Assembly: GCA_032622095.1 (NCBI GenBank)
Contig: CP136063.1
Location: forward strand, 81,197,980 to 81,261,979
From: Siphonodentalium dalli
Taxonomy: Eukaryota; Mollusca; Scaphopoda; Gadilida; Siphonodentaliidae
Length of the DNA stretch: 64,000 bases
Direction: 5' to 3'
Part shown: piece by piece, positions 1 to 10,210 of the stretch
How the letters are laid out: every line of letters begins with the position of its first letter
Position numbering within the stretch: the first letter of the stretch is position 1
Notes under the pieces: model-generated
Told to the model about the DNA's origin: nothing
The model's input: the letters and a program-made list of their open reading frames with translations, nothing else
Databases searched by the model: none
Position numbers and translations under genes: made by a program

Positions 1-219
1 ACAATGAGAACACTGTGCATTCAAATGGATATTTTTTACACCATTTTCTGGTACAAATCTAAAATGTACCATAAATGAGAATTTCGAATTGTAAAATTGT
101 GGTATAATTAATCCAATGCTTTTAGCACCGATAACTTGCTGATCCCTCCTTATTCAAAGCTCAACTTCATGACATCCTACCATCAGTTTCTTTATAGTCA
201 AATCCTATATGTAGATGTA

Positions 220-503
220 CAGTAATGCCCTAAGTAATCGACTCTTTAACTACAGCAGAATTATGGGTAACTTTTCAGGATTTAGTCGGAAATATGGCTT
301 GTTGCCATTCATCGGAAAGCTCTCGGGAGAGCTTTCCGATGAATGGCAACAAGCCATATTTCCGACTAAATCCTGAAAATTTACCCAAAGTTCAGCTGGA
401 GAGCTTTCCGATGAATGGCAACAAGCCATATTTCCGATTAAATCCTGAAAAGTTACCCATAATTCAGCTGTAGTTAAAGAGTCGATTACTTAGGGCATTA
501 CTG
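220..503. mobile_element. Pal-A foldback MITE, enlarged copy
   Basis: This is the first copy of the commonest family in the window. It begins CAGTAATGCCCTAAGTAATC, ends with the reverse complement, and is flanked by TA (218-219 and 504-505). The two halves are reverse complements, so the whole unit can fold into one hairpin. TA duplication plus a CAGT...TTAA-type end is typical of pogo/Tigger-like (Tc1-mariner superfamily) elements; the assignment is by terminus only. This copy has its inner right-arm block twice. Both arms share private variants (TCTTTAACTACAG instead of the usual TCCTTAACCACAG). It is non-coding; short frames reading through it are artefacts. Confidence 0.85.
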
Positions 504-1090
504 TACATTGCGGATGTGCTACGTATTTTTTTTTAAATGTTTGTCATCCAAGAGCATCTCTCTCTCTCTCCTTTGTTGTATTGTGCTTATAACAGATTGC
601 GGAAACTTTCCGATGATGCATTGAGTATAAGATTTATTGAAAATTGTTCTAATGCAGCATTCCCATTAATAATTATATTATCGCACTTCTTTGTAGCCTT
701 ATTTAGTCGAGAAGCATTTGATAAGTGATGAATAGCTCGATGAGTCCCCAGCAACACACACAGGCACGTGCACTACCGCAGTGCAGACGCACTATATGCT
801 CCATATCCTGGACTGTTTCCATCTTGCATCCCTGGAAATTAGGTCACTGGGTATGACCTGCTTTAGTGACTCAGACTGGGACATAATGGTCTTGAATTGC
901 ATATTACACCAAGATCTGCTGCTGTGTAATTGTCATTTTATTCGTTCGAGTTTTTATTATTCCCCTCGGCAACAAAGTTGGGGAAGGGGGATATATATAC
1001 TGCATTCAGCATGTTCACCCATCCATAGACCCAACTTTGTTCAAGCTTTTTCTTCATTTTCGAGTCATTTTTTGGCACATGGCAGATATC
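504..1090. other. No recognised feature
   Basis: Sequence without a recognised repeat or gene. Two overlapping frames on opposite strands (537-728, 781-1128) show no domain, signal or codon pattern that I can support as coding. Confidence 0.4.
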
Positions 1091-1558
1091 CCAGTCTGAG
1101 TTTAGTGTGCCTGTCATTTGCAGAATGAGGTCCCCAGAGGGTGAATTTAGTGATGCTATCCCACATTGCGCACAATAATATAGCATCACTAAATTCACCC
1201 TCTGGGGACCTCATTCTGCTTAGGCCTCGTCTTCTCTGGAAAGATTATTTATTATCAAATTTCTGTAGAAACTTCTTCACATAGATTCTATTTCTTCTTT
1301 AGTTTAGTTTCTCTATATTCCAAAATTGGCAGACGACACATTGCATATTCGTGGTTCACCAATGGGTGTACATCACAATATTTCCCATTTGGGAACTTCA
1401 ATCTGAGTCTATATATATCTCCTATAGCATGTGGCCATGCAGAATAAGGTTCCCAGAGGGTGAATTTAGTGATGCTAGCCTGCTATGTGGGATAGTCTCT
1501 AAATTCAATAGCTGGGGACCTCATTCTGCAAATGACAGGCACACTAAACTCAGGCTTG
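1091..1558. mobile_element. hAT-B element with 8-bp target duplication
   Basis: Reference copy of the hAT-B family. Long terminal inverted repeats start CCAGTCTGAGTTTAGTGTGC and each contains its own hairpin (GCAGAATGAGGTCCCCAGAG... GTGATGCTA...), separated by a central AT-rich block. It is flanked by CAGATATC (1083-1090) and CAGATATT (1559-1566), 7 of 8 identical. An 8-bp duplication is characteristic of the hAT superfamily. There is no coding capacity, so it is a non-autonomous element. Confidence 0.8.
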
Positions 1559-1566
1559 CAGATATT

Positions 1567-2404
1567 TACCACTATTGGAGCCTGTATGCAGCCCTGTTTA
1601 TATTTAGCATAAATTTGCCTATGCTAAAGAATTGCCTTGACCAGATAATGTCCTAGGATCTGCATATTTGCATGCTCTACACCAATATCTTCAGTTTACA
1701 ATTTTAATTTGTCCGAGATTTTGTTTCTTAAATTTCTTTTCAATTGTTTACAAACTTGGCACAAATTCATTCAAATGAAAAAAGTTAAATTTTAGTCAAA
1801 TTGTCTAAAAACAATTCATTCAAATGAGGAATAAGTTGACTGAAATAACAGTGAGGTATCAACCAAATACCCATAATCAAAATTTCAATATTTTATAAGA
1901 ATCTCACACTTACTCTAACTAGAAATAGTTCACAATAAATTTCACTGAATTTCAGTGAAATTTCACTGTCTTTTTTGGTAGACTAAATTTTGGAGAACTT
2001 GTCAAATAATATATTTCAAAATGTTTGTGATTTCATAAATTTTTTGCTGTTATTAATTTTATTTGAAATATGACTCATATTTCAGTTTCATTTTCTCCAA
2101 GATTTACTTACTACCTATGTTATATTTAGCTCTTATCCAGACAGTGACATTTGATCATATCTGAAACCACATAAGAGCTAAAAGGCCAGACAGCAGATCT
2201 GAAGCCTCAACAATGCTGGGTCCCTTAGGCAGTATATAAAGATGCTTCATACATTACTAAGGGCATCATTACATTACTGTCCTGAAATTGGAGATTTCTG
2301 TGAGATCACATCAGTGGCATTCAGTGCCACATTAAAGGAACCAATTTGTAACTGTGGTTAACTGGTAACTGTGGTTTCGTGAAAGAGAATGTCTATCATT
2401 ATTT
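1567..2404. other. AT-rich sequence, nothing recognised
   Basis: Low-complexity AT-rich DNA without long open frames, hairpins or matches to the other repeats of the window. 'GACAGCAGATCT' occurs here and again near 3904 in array H, which may hint at an eroded extension of that array. Confidence 0.35.
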
Positions 2405-4231
2405 TTTAGCTCAACTTTACTTTGTAAAGTTTGAGCTATTGCCATGGCTTGATATCCGTCATCTGTGTGTGCATATGGAAGTGTATGCATGTGTGCGTGT
2501 GTGAGGCATCAACAATACAGGCTACAGGTCGTACCTTTGGTCATATCATTATGAAATTTGTCATTGCTGTTGACATTGATATGTAGATGGGAATGAGTCA
2601 TTTTGGGGTCATTCAGAAAAAAAACGTGGCGGCCATCTTGGATTTCAAAATTCAACCCATTAGCATGGGCCGCAGGTCGTTCTGTTCGTCGGATCATCAT
2701 GAAATTTGTCATGGCTTTTGACATTGACATGTAGATGGGAACGAGTCATTTTGAGGTCATTCAGCCATAAAACATGTCCACTGACAGCCATTTTGGATTT
2801 TACTATTTGCATAACTAAATCTTTTGGCACGGGCTTCAAGTCGTACCTTTGGTTGGATCATTATGAAATTTGTCATGGCTGTTGACATTGACATGTAGAT
2901 GGGAAACAAGTCATTTTGGGGTCATTTGACCATAAAACATGGCTGCTGGCAGCCATCTTGGATTTTACTCTTTGCATGACTATATAAATCCTTTGGCACA
3001 TCTTACAGTCCACTTCCCCAATCCGATCATCACCTATCTTCATACTGATCTTGATATTAATCTACTAGATGGGAGCTATCAAATATTTTTGAATCTCATT
3101 TGAAAACATAGCCGCCAGCGGCCATCTTGGATTTACTTTATATATATATCTCTTCATGTTGATAATCTAGTATTACTTAGACATTTAAACTTTCTGCATT
3201 CCTAATCGCTCCATTGGCCTTAACAAATGAAATTATTCCCTGTCTAAGTTGAGCTACAGTGTCATTGACACGTTCATTTATATGTCCTCTATACCACCAA
3301 GTTATGATAAAACTAGATGAAGCCTTGTTAAAGTATGAAAGTGTTTCCGTTTTAACATTGCTTTTTGGTAATCCTAACTTACCATGTGAGCTCAAGATTT
3401 CATATGAACTTCAGGAAGATTTGAAGTATATAAATGAATAAAATAATAAAAATATATATATTAATATAATTAATATAACATAATTAAATATATTAATATT
3501 TAATAATAAAAAAAAAAAAATAAAAAAATATCATTTGGGTCACCCTACAGGCCGCATCCCTTATCCGATCACCACCAATATTTATATGGATCTTCAGAGT
3601 GAACTCTAGATCGAAGCTATCAATTTTTCCAAAATTCTTTAAAAACTATTATGGTCACCAGGACCACACCACACCCTGCAGCTCGCAATTATTGGAGAAA
3701 TGTTTTGAAAATTTTCAGGCATGTTTAGGATCTAGATGGGAGCTATCAAATTTTAGCGACTTTCGATGAATAACAAATTCACTGGCTCAGTGCAGCTGTG
3801 GCATCTTGTATTTTACACTTTGCATGACTAAATCCTTTGGCACACCCTTCATACCACATCCCTCGTCCAATCATCACCAAACTCGATATGCATCTTCAGG
3901 TCAGACAGCAGATCTCTAGATTGGAGACAACATTTTTTTCCGAAATTCGTAAATAAAAACATGGCTGACAGTGGCCATCTTGGATTTTGCTTGACTAAAT
4001 CCTTTGGCATGACTTACAGGCCACATCCGATCGTCACCAAATTTCATAATGATCTTCAGGGTGACCTCTAGAAGGAGCCAACACTATTTTCTGAATTTCG
4101 TTTAGATTGAAGATGACCAATTGTTTCGAAATTTGTTTAAAAACAGGGCCACTTGCATGCAGCCATCTTGGATTTCACATTTCAATCCAATGCGGCACAC
4201 TCGATCGGCAGCCCACATTTATTGGAGAAAT
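2405..4231. repeat. Degenerate tandem array H (about 150-170 bp units)
   Basis: Starts with a small hairpin (AGCTCAACTTTACTTTGTAAAGTTTGAGCT). Then come roughly eight diverged units of the pattern 'CAGGTCGTACC..GGATCATCA..AAATTTGTCAT... AGATGGGA... GCGGCCATCTTGGATTT... AAATCCTTTGGCAC'. Unit starts are visible near 2525, 2671, 2836, 3007, 3549, 3850 and 4018. The block GCCATCTTGGAT recurs in each unit. Units differ enough that the array is old. It is not coding in any continuous frame. Confidence 0.75.
3176..3534. other. Non-array interruption within H
   Basis: This stretch lacks the H unit motifs and separates the upper and lower parts of the array. It has short frames on both strands (minus 3177-3395, plus 3259-3441) and ends in an A/T-only tract near 3440-3530. 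Neither frame is recognised. I treat it as inserted or eroded DNA, not as a gene. Confidence 0.35.
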
Positions 4232-4359
4232 GTTTGAAATGAAAATAATTTCATTGGCACAATACAATTCATTTACTGAAAGTTTTTTACTTTCCTTTCT
4301 CTTTATCATTCTATTCACTGCTCAGCATAAAATTATCAATGCTTATTATCTGTATTGCT

Positions 4360-4792
4360 AAAAACATGAAACGTGGTCTGCGTTGCTGCAGCATTAAAGA
4401 TCCTGTGAATAGGGAGCCTCGCATGTACATGTATAAGAAAAAGTTAACCCTTTCAGTGCCAAGTCCGATTTTTGTATCAACCCATATTTCCTTGATCATT
4501 TTTCAAATTTATTGATTATAATAATGTGATACATTGATGGAAAGAGCTCTTTATAGCCATCAATGTATCACATTATTATAATCAATAAATTTGAAAAATG
4601 ATCAAGGAAATATGGGTTGATACAAAAATCGGACTGGGCACTGAAAGGGTTAACGTCAATGTAAATATTGTTAGGCCAATATATTCTCTTAGATATGTGA
4701 GGCTCCCTTTTGGGAGACTCACATATATAAAAGAATGTATTGCATGGCACAGGGTTTTCGCAAAAGTTCAAGAAGCTTCAGTCTTGGAAGGG
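4360..4792. mobile_element. PB-D piggyBac-like MITE, split by PB-S
   Basis: PB-D copies run from TTAACCCTT(C/T)C.TGA to GAAGGGTTAA and carry one to three hairpins built from CCAATGCATTCTCTTATATA. Here the left end (diverged, near 4360) and the right end (GGAAGGG, then TTAA at 4793-4796) are both visible. The left hairpin arm stops at the TTAA where the next element is inserted and resumes after it. Confidence 0.7.
4448..4649. mobile_element. PB-S near-perfect palindromic MITE
   Basis: CCCTTTCAGTGCCAAGTCCG... to ...GGGCACTGAAAGGG, flanked by TTAA at 4444-4447 and 4650-4653, the piggyBac-type target duplication. Its arms of about 93 bp differ at only one position that I can see (CCAAGTC versus CCCAGTC). 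The centre contains AAAGAGCTCTTT, itself palindromic. This near-identity suggests a recent insertion or recent arm homogenisation. It lies inside a PB-D element. Confidence 0.88.
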
Positions 4793-4796
4793 TTAA

Positions 4797-5207
4797 AGCT
4801 GTTATAGATTTTGTTTCCTCTTGGCATGGGGGTGAGGGGGTGGAGTCAGAAATAGAATTCTGACAAACAGTTCAATTGGACCACGGACCATTCTATCATG
4901 TTATTTTTATCACCACTAAGTCTCATGACTCTTGTATGACTAAGAATAAAATTGTATTTTTCATCGTATGTTTGAGCCATCGATGATTTAACAATGATCT
5001 GTTTATCACAAAGTTGGAACAAATGCTTACTGAATGAATATTTAATCACTGAGATCACGCGTCGGCCATTGTTGTTGGGACTTTTGTTTGTGTCTTGGTG
5101 CATGCTAACTCCTGTTGAATAGACTAAGATCCATGCATGGTCTCAAACTGTGACAAGACAGAAAAGCTCTAACTTGAACGCCTCGGCTTCCCTGGAGGGG
5201 TGTGGGT
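4797..5207. other. No recognised feature
   Basis: No repeat end, hairpin or coding region that I can support. A minus frame (4846-5103) has no recognisable features. Confidence 0.35.
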
Positions 5208-5317
5208 CATGATTCCCGCTGCTGTTTGCCAAATGCAAAAATTATTCACATTTGGCAAATAATATTTTCATTTGGCAAAAGTTGTGACATGTCACTTTTA
5301 TCAGCCCATTTAAACAA

Positions 5318-5701
5318 AACGGGACATATATTATGTTATTTGTCTGTCTGTCTATCTGGTCCGTTCATTCACTTTTGGTTTCTGGATGATAACTTTAGAT
5401 AGTCTCAACTTAATGTAATGAAATTTGGTATGTGGGTTTACTAGCAAAAAATTCAAGTCAAGTTAAAATTTCGGTTCCACCCACCAATTTTCATCTAGAG
5501 TTATGGCCCTTTTTGCTGGAATTTGCCCTCAATTTTCTTTTCCTGATGAAAAATTAGTAAATCTCAACTGAATAGAATGAAATTTGTTATGTGAGTTTAC
5601 TGGGCCAAATACAGGTCAAGCCCCGCCAATTTTCACCATAGTTATGGCCTTTCGTTGGAATTACCACAGGCATATTTTGCCACGCCTTAGTGATGCTCTT
5701 G
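5318..5701. repeat. L repeat (GTCTGTCTGTC / ATGAAATTTGGTATG type)
   Basis: Starts near ACATATATTATGTTATTTGTCTGTCTGTC. It continues with two imperfect internal copies of 'GAATGAAATTTGGTATGTGAGTTTACTAG' and ends in TGATGCTCTTGT. A second copy is at 18128-18452. The element class is not known from the sequence. Confidence 0.55.
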
Positions 5702-5705
5702 TTAA

Positions 5706-6097
5706 CCCTTTACCCAACAAACCGGCCAAAACCGGCCAAATAAAGCTTTAACAGCCTAAAATATCTTCGGTCTGTCTCAATAGAACCATACAAATATGGA
5801 TATCATTGGAACCGGCTCATTGACCACATTGTGATGGTTACAGTTATGCCCTGTGCCAATGCATTCTCTTATATATGCGAGTCAACCATAGGTCGCCTCG
5901 CATATATAAGAGAATGCATTGGCCTAAAAAAAATCTTTTTTTAACACTTTTTACCATTTTTTCTTACATTCTTTAACAATTTTATAATTTGTAATGTGTT
6001 AAGCCAATGCATTCTCTTATATATGCGAGGCGACCTATGGTCGACTCGCATATATAAGAGAATGCATTGGCACAGGGCCCTTCTGTTGGGTAAAGGG
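5706..6097 (+). mobile_element. PB-C piggyBac-like MITE, reference orientation
   Basis: Reference copy of PB-C. TTAA at 5702-5705 and 6098-6101. The terminal inverted repeat CCCTTTACCCAACA is followed by a GGCCAAAACCGGCC block and 'AAATATGGATATCATTGGAACC'. Then come two hairpins, each CCAATGCATTCTCTTATATA...GCATTGG, with opposite loops (CGACCATAGGTCG versus CGACCTATGGTCG). The hairpins are separated by a T-rich linker. TTAA plus CCCTTT ends fit the piggyBac superfamily. There is no transposase. Confidence 0.85.
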
Positions 6098-6228
6098 TTA
6101 ATTCCATCAGAGAGTTGAACAATATTGGCCAACTTATGCCATTCATTTCAAGAAACTCTCGCAATTTTTTTTTAGAGTGCTGTTTTTTAGGTTAGAAAAT
6201 GTTGACAGGTCTATCAGAATACAGTTAA

Positions 6229-6477
6229 CACTTTCATGATGGTTAGCTGTATTGGCGCAGCATTAAAAATCATATGCTATTACATTCTCTTATACATGTG
6301 AGTCTTCCATATGGAGCCTCACATATATAAATAGAATGCACATGCAAGCTTACAAGGTCAAGATAAATATTGTTAGGCCAATGCATCATCTTATATATGG
6401 GAGACTTGTATTTATATAAGAGAATGCATTGGCACAGGTTTTTCGCAAAATTTCAGAAAGCTCCAGCCATGGAAGGG
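6229..6477. mobile_element. PB-D MITE inside hAT-K
   Basis: Flanked by TTAA at 6225-6228 and 6478-6481. Two hairpins are present, both decayed. The related hAT-K copy at 35939-36436 retains the uninterrupted site (GCAGTTAATCGG, near 36164), so the insertion is confirmed by an empty site. Confidence 0.75.
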
Positions 6478-6684
6478 TTAATGGTATACTAGTATGTTAT
6501 TGTGGTGGTGTTTACATAGATAATCCTCTTTGTTTCGATATGCTCTTCTGATGAAATAACCCTTCTACAATTTTATTGCTCAGTGATTGGTTTAATGTTA
6601 TATGATAAACCACAGTAGAAAAGAATTTGGCAAAACTTATTTTCATTTGGAAAAAGTAAATGTCGGGCCAGCAAGGTCCCTTGT

Positions 6685-7038
6685 CAAGCCTACACAGCGG
6701 GCTATCATCAACAAGTTCACCCTCTGGAGACTTTATTCTGCTTATGCGTCATCTTCTGGGAACTATCTATAGTCTCAAATTAACATTGTTTTTAGTTACA
6801 TTTCCCCTTCTGGGAAATTTCTATAGCCCCTAATTTGCAGAAGATAAAATGCATAATCGAGGTGCCCAATAAGTGAATATCACCAACTTCAATCTGATCC
6901 TAGGTCCACCATAGCAGTTGAGGGCCTAAGCAGAATGAGGTTCCCAGAGGGTGAATTTGGTGATGCTAGCATCACTAAATTCATCCTGTGGGAACCTCAT
7001 TCTGCAAATGACAGACATGCTATTTGCATGCAGGCTTG
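6685..7038. mobile_element. hAT-B element, left hairpin deleted
   Basis: CAAGCCT at the left, AGGCTTG at the right. Flanks TCCCTTGT and ACCCTTAT match at 6 of 8 positions. The left hairpin is reduced to its inner part, while the internal block and right hairpin are present. It sits directly at the right end of the hAT-K copy. Confidence 0.7.
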
Positions 7039-7082
7039 ACCCTTATGGGATGAAACAGTAACTTCAATCATGTTTATAACCC

Positions 7083-7272
7083 ATTCTGTACTGTGTGGTT
7101 TTTCCCATTCATGCAGTTATAGAAGTCTTCAATGGAATGGCCAATTATTCATTTGGAGGGATGTTCTGGAAATACAAGCAGGCAACAGTCAGAGGAACAG
7201 ATAACACAAGTGGTGACGGATTCCTATTTTTTGCTGGGAAATATTCAAATAATTGACTATTTTAGCATTTAT
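7083..7272. mobile_element. PB-E fragment
   Basis: Contains 'CCCATTCATGCAGTTATAGAAG..CAATGGAATGGCCAATTATTCATTTGGAGGGATGTTC', the conserved left half of PB-E elements. The right end is missing and the fragment abuts PB-D. Confidence 0.6.
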
Positions 7273-7823
7273 CAACCCATCCATGACTGTAGCTTCCTGA
7301 AATTTTGCTTAACCCTTTACCCAACAGAACGGCCCTGTGCCAATGCATTCTCTTATATATGCGAGTCGACCATAGGTCGCCTCGCATATATAAGAGAATG
7401 CATTGGCTTAACACATTAAAAATTATAAAATTGTTAAAGAATGTAAGAAAAAATGGTAAAAATTGTTTTTAAAAGATTTTTTTAGGCCAATGCATTCTCT
7501 TATATATGCGAGGCGACCTATGGTCGACTCGCATATATAAGAGAATGCATTGGCACAGGGCATAACTGTAACTATCACAATGTGGTCAAGGAGCCGGTTC
7601 CAATGATATCCATATTTGTATGGTTCTATTGAGACAGACCGAAGATATTTTAGGCTGTTGAAGCTTTATTTGGCCGGTTTTGGCCGGTTTGTTGGGTAAA
7701 GGGTTAAACCCTGTGCCAATGCATTTGCTTATATATGCTCCAATATGGAGCCTCACATATACAAGAGAATACATTGGCCTAACAATATGTACCTAGACAT
7801 TGTAAATTTCTGTAACCATTCTT
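7273..7823. mobile_element. PB-D MITE split by PB-C
   Basis: The left end CCATCCATGACTGTAGCTTCC..AAATTTTGC lies at 7275-7308. The continuation ACCCTGTGCCAATGCATTTGC starts after 7707. Uninterrupted PB-D copies (17465, 56628) read through this point. The right end has decayed. Confidence 0.7.
7313..7703 (-). mobile_element. PB-C MITE inside PB-D
   Basis: Complete copy in reverse orientation with respect to 5706-6097. TTAA at 7309-7312 and 7704-7707. Both hairpins are intact. Confidence 0.85.
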
Positions 7824-7920
7824 CGGAATAAATGTCCAATTGCTATGAATCACCAGGACTGTCCGCAGAACATATACGTTATTGTGGTGGATTGACAGTA
7901 ACATGGTGTGACAGTGACAG

Positions 7921-8220
7921 CTTGGAGCCTTTCTTTGTTCAACAGATATCATCAAATGTTTTAGCTTTTTTTAACTGTGTTACCAGTGCTTTACAGTCAC
8001 TATGTCAATCCTAAACCAGATGATAATGTGTCTCTTGAGAGTTTTTTTTATGGTATCATCGGTGCCTTATAAGGTCACTTAATACTGCTACATGTAGCTT
8101 GGAGCCAATGGCATCAAATTATTTAGCTTTTTTGAACTGTGTTACCAGTGCTTTTCAGTCACTGTGTCAATCCTAAATCGGATGATAATGTGTCTCTTGA
8201 GGCTGATTAAATACTGCTAC
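7921..8220. repeat. Direct duplication, period about 178 bp
   Basis: The block from CTTGGAGCC to TCTCTTGAG (7921-8039) recurs at about 8098-8201 with small changes. It includes 'AACTGTGTTACCAGTGCTTT.CAGTCACT'. It is a local tandem duplication with no recognised function. The flanks 7824-7920 and 8221-8283 hold nothing recognised. Confidence 0.7.
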
Positions 8221-8283
8221 TTCTATTAAGCGAGTGTGTTCATCACACTATGAGGGTTCCTTTGAATGCAGGAGTTTCCTGAC

Positions 8284-8434
8284 CAAGCCTTGAAATAGTG
8301 AGCCTGTCATTTGCAGAATGAGGTCCCCAAAGGGTGAATTTGGTGATGCTAGCCCGCTATTTGGGGTAGCATCACTAAATTCACCCTTTGGGAACCTCAT
8401 TCTGCAAATGACAGACACACTATTTCAAGGCTTG
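8284..8434. mobile_element. hAT-B short palindromic copy, exact 8-bp duplication
   Basis: CAAGCCTTGAAATAGTG... to ...CACTATTTCAAGGCTTG. It is a single hairpin without the usual internal block. Flanked on both sides by TTCCTGAC (8276-8283 and 8435-8442), an exact 8-bp target duplication. With 21484-21738 and 47887-48149 this is the best evidence that the family is hAT. Confidence 0.9.
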
Positions 8435-8624
8435 TTCCTGACCAGTGCGAGGAAGGCACTACACTTATATGGCCCTCGTTTTGTGTCTTGACATTTCTTT
8501 ATAAATCAGATGCGACCTCCCAGGCAAAGCCCAAGGTAATGCTTTGTATAGTGAAGGAATTAGATTTTCCATTCTTTTGAAAAATATTGATATCTTCAAG
8601 AAATTTAAGAGGATAGATAATTAA

Positions 8625-9017
8625 CCCTTTACCCAACAGAAGGGCCCTGTGCCAATGCATTCTCTTATATATGCGAGTCGACCATAGGTCGCCTCGCATA
8701 TATAAGAGAATGCATTGGCTTAACACATTAAAAATTATAAAATTGTTAAAGAATGTAAGAAAAAATGGTAAAAAGTGTTAAAAAAAAGATTGTTTTTAGG
8801 CCAATGCATTCTCTTATATATGCGAGGCGACCTATGGTCGACTCGCATATATAAGAGAATGCATTGGCACAGGGCATAACTGTAACTATCACAATGTGGT
8901 CAAGGAGCCGGTTCCAATGATATCCATATTTGTATGGTTCTATTGAGACAGACCGAAGATAATTTAGGCTGTTGAAGCTTTATTTGGTCGGTTTTGGCCG
9001 GTTTGTTGGGTAAAGGG
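8625..9017 (-). mobile_element. PB-C MITE
   Basis: Complete, reverse orientation. TTAA at 8621-8624 and 9018-9021, two intact hairpins. Confidence 0.85.
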
Positions 9018-9108
9018 TTAAGTGCACTCCGTTTATTGGTACATGAGAACAGTAACCGCTTTGCACTAAACATTGAATAAAAGCAGACGATCAATCCATG
9101 GAGGAGTA

Positions 9109-9321
9109 CAGTAATGCCCTAAGTAATCGACTCCTTAAACACAGCAGAATTATGGGTAACTTTTCAGGATTTAGTCGGAAATATGGCTTGTTGCCATTCA
9201 TCGGAAAGCTCTCCCCAAGAGCTTTCCGATGAATGTCAACAAGCCATATTTCCGACTAAATCCTGAAAAGTTACCCATAATTCTGCTGTGTTTAAGGAGT
9301 CGATTATTTAGGGCATTACTG
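9109..9321. mobile_element. Pal-A MITE
   Basis: Complete, TA-flanked (9107-9108, 9322-9323). Both arms carry the same departure from consensus (TTAAACACAG). Confidence 0.85.
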
Positions 9322-9329
9322 TACATTAA

Positions 9330-9572
9330 CCTTTCTATATGAAATTGATTCTCCCATTCAGTTATAAAAGTATAAATGGCAATAGTCTATTCTTCATTTG
9401 GAGGGGTGTTCAGGAAAAATAAGCAGACGTCAGATCAGAAAAATGCAGAAGGAGTCCTATTTATTGAAGTTGTTTAGACAATAAGTTAAAAAAATGGTCG
9501 TTTGATGAGATTATTATCTGAAAATCTCCCAAGCGATAACTATTCATCAATGAGTATTTAGTATAGAAAGAA
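9330..9572. mobile_element. PB-E piggyBac-like MITE
   Basis: Reference PB-E copy. TTAA at 9326-9329 and 9573-9576, ends CCTTTCTATAT... and ...AGTATAGAAAG. Internal blocks are 'CAGTTATAAAAGTATA..TGG', 'CATTTGGAGGGGTGTTCAGG', 'AAGCAGAC' and an inverted pair around TTATTATCTGAA. Non-coding. Confidence 0.75.
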
Positions 9573-9576
9573 TTAA

Positions 9577-9995
9577 ATTAAATTGCAGTCATTATGCGCG
9601 CCTCGTGTATACTAATATAGAGATTCTTGTTTCGCCTGGGTGCATGGGGGTTTTATTTATAGAACTGGGAGGATTAAAAGTCGAACTGCGAACCGGAGGC
9701 CGATCGAGTCCGGTAAAAGGTGTAAAGTTGGGAATTTCAATTTTGTTTATTGTCGTTAACATTATGTCAGTAAAGTTGATTTTTGGTTTGTGATAAGCTA
9801 TGCCAATTACAAATAAAAGAAATGAAAACGATAATTTGTAAGTCTTATATTTCAACTTTTATAGACATTTTTCGTTCTACAGCCCACTGGGTGTTGTGGT
9901 CGGAGACGGCCTTGTGCTAAATTTGTTTATGCATAGGTGTAAATATCACATAAATATTCACCATGATGGCTGACTGTTGTCTGATTGACTACTAA
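9577..9995. other. No recognised repeat; unassigned open frames
   Basis: Overlapping frames occur on both strands (plus 9605-9793, minus 9592-9855) over a locally more GC-rich stretch (CGAACTGCGAACCGGAGGCCGATCG). I do not recognise either. Without a start context, splice sites or a domain, I do not call a gene. Confidence 0.3.
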
Positions 9996-10210
9996 CCCTT
10001 TTTTTACTAAATGGATTTTCCTACCCAGTTATAAAAGTATACATTGGAATGGTCTATTATTCATCTGGAGGTATGTTCAGCAAATATTAGCAGATAACAG
10101 ATACAGAAGGAGTCTTATTTACTGCAGGAAATGTTCACATAATGATTGCCATTTGTTGAACTTATTATCTGAACATTTCCTAAGGGAACTGCTCATCAAA
10201 GAGTGTTTAC
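9996..10210. mobile_element. PB-E copy, right end decayed
   Basis: Left end CCCTTTTTTTACTAAATGG, followed by the standard PB-E blocks up to AAGGGAACTGCTCATCAAAGAG. The terminal GAAAGGGTTAA is not recognisable. It abuts repeat F. Confidence 0.65.

Larger units (their letters stand above)
5208..6681. mobile_element. hAT-K element host to three insertions
   Basis: Matches the cleaner copy at 35939-36436 in blocks: a left end rich in TTTGGCAAA, a middle block 'CCATTCATTTCAAGAAACTCTCGCAA', and a right end 'GTGGTGTTTACATAG... ATTTGGCAAA... GTCCC'. Between these blocks lie L (5318-5701), PB-C (5706-6097) and PB-D (6229-6477). If the hAT-B at 6685 is removed, the flanks are GTGTGGGT and TTGTGGGA, consistent with a decayed 8-bp duplication. 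Confidence 0.6.

Noticed and set aside
3177-3395. 72-codon minus frame with a possible splice donor (ATG|GTAAGT)
   Set aside because: The peptide is not recognisable, the plus strand carries a competing frame, and a lone GTAAGT is not enough to call an exon.
5860-6075. PB-C/PB-D hairpins as microRNA precursors
   Set aside because: The hairpins are parts of multicopy MITEs with near-perfect arms; no sign of a conserved mature strand. Small-RNA data would be needed.
7586-7774. Recurrent peptide 'NPLPNKPAKTGQIKLQQPKISSVCLN' as a small protein family
   Set aside because: It is the left unique part of PB-C read from its TTAACCCTTTACC end. Copies are identical because the MITE is young, not because of protein selection.
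9592-9855. Overlapping 62- and 87-codon frames as a possible gene
   Set aside because: No recognised domain, no splice or promoter context, and equally long frames on both strands.
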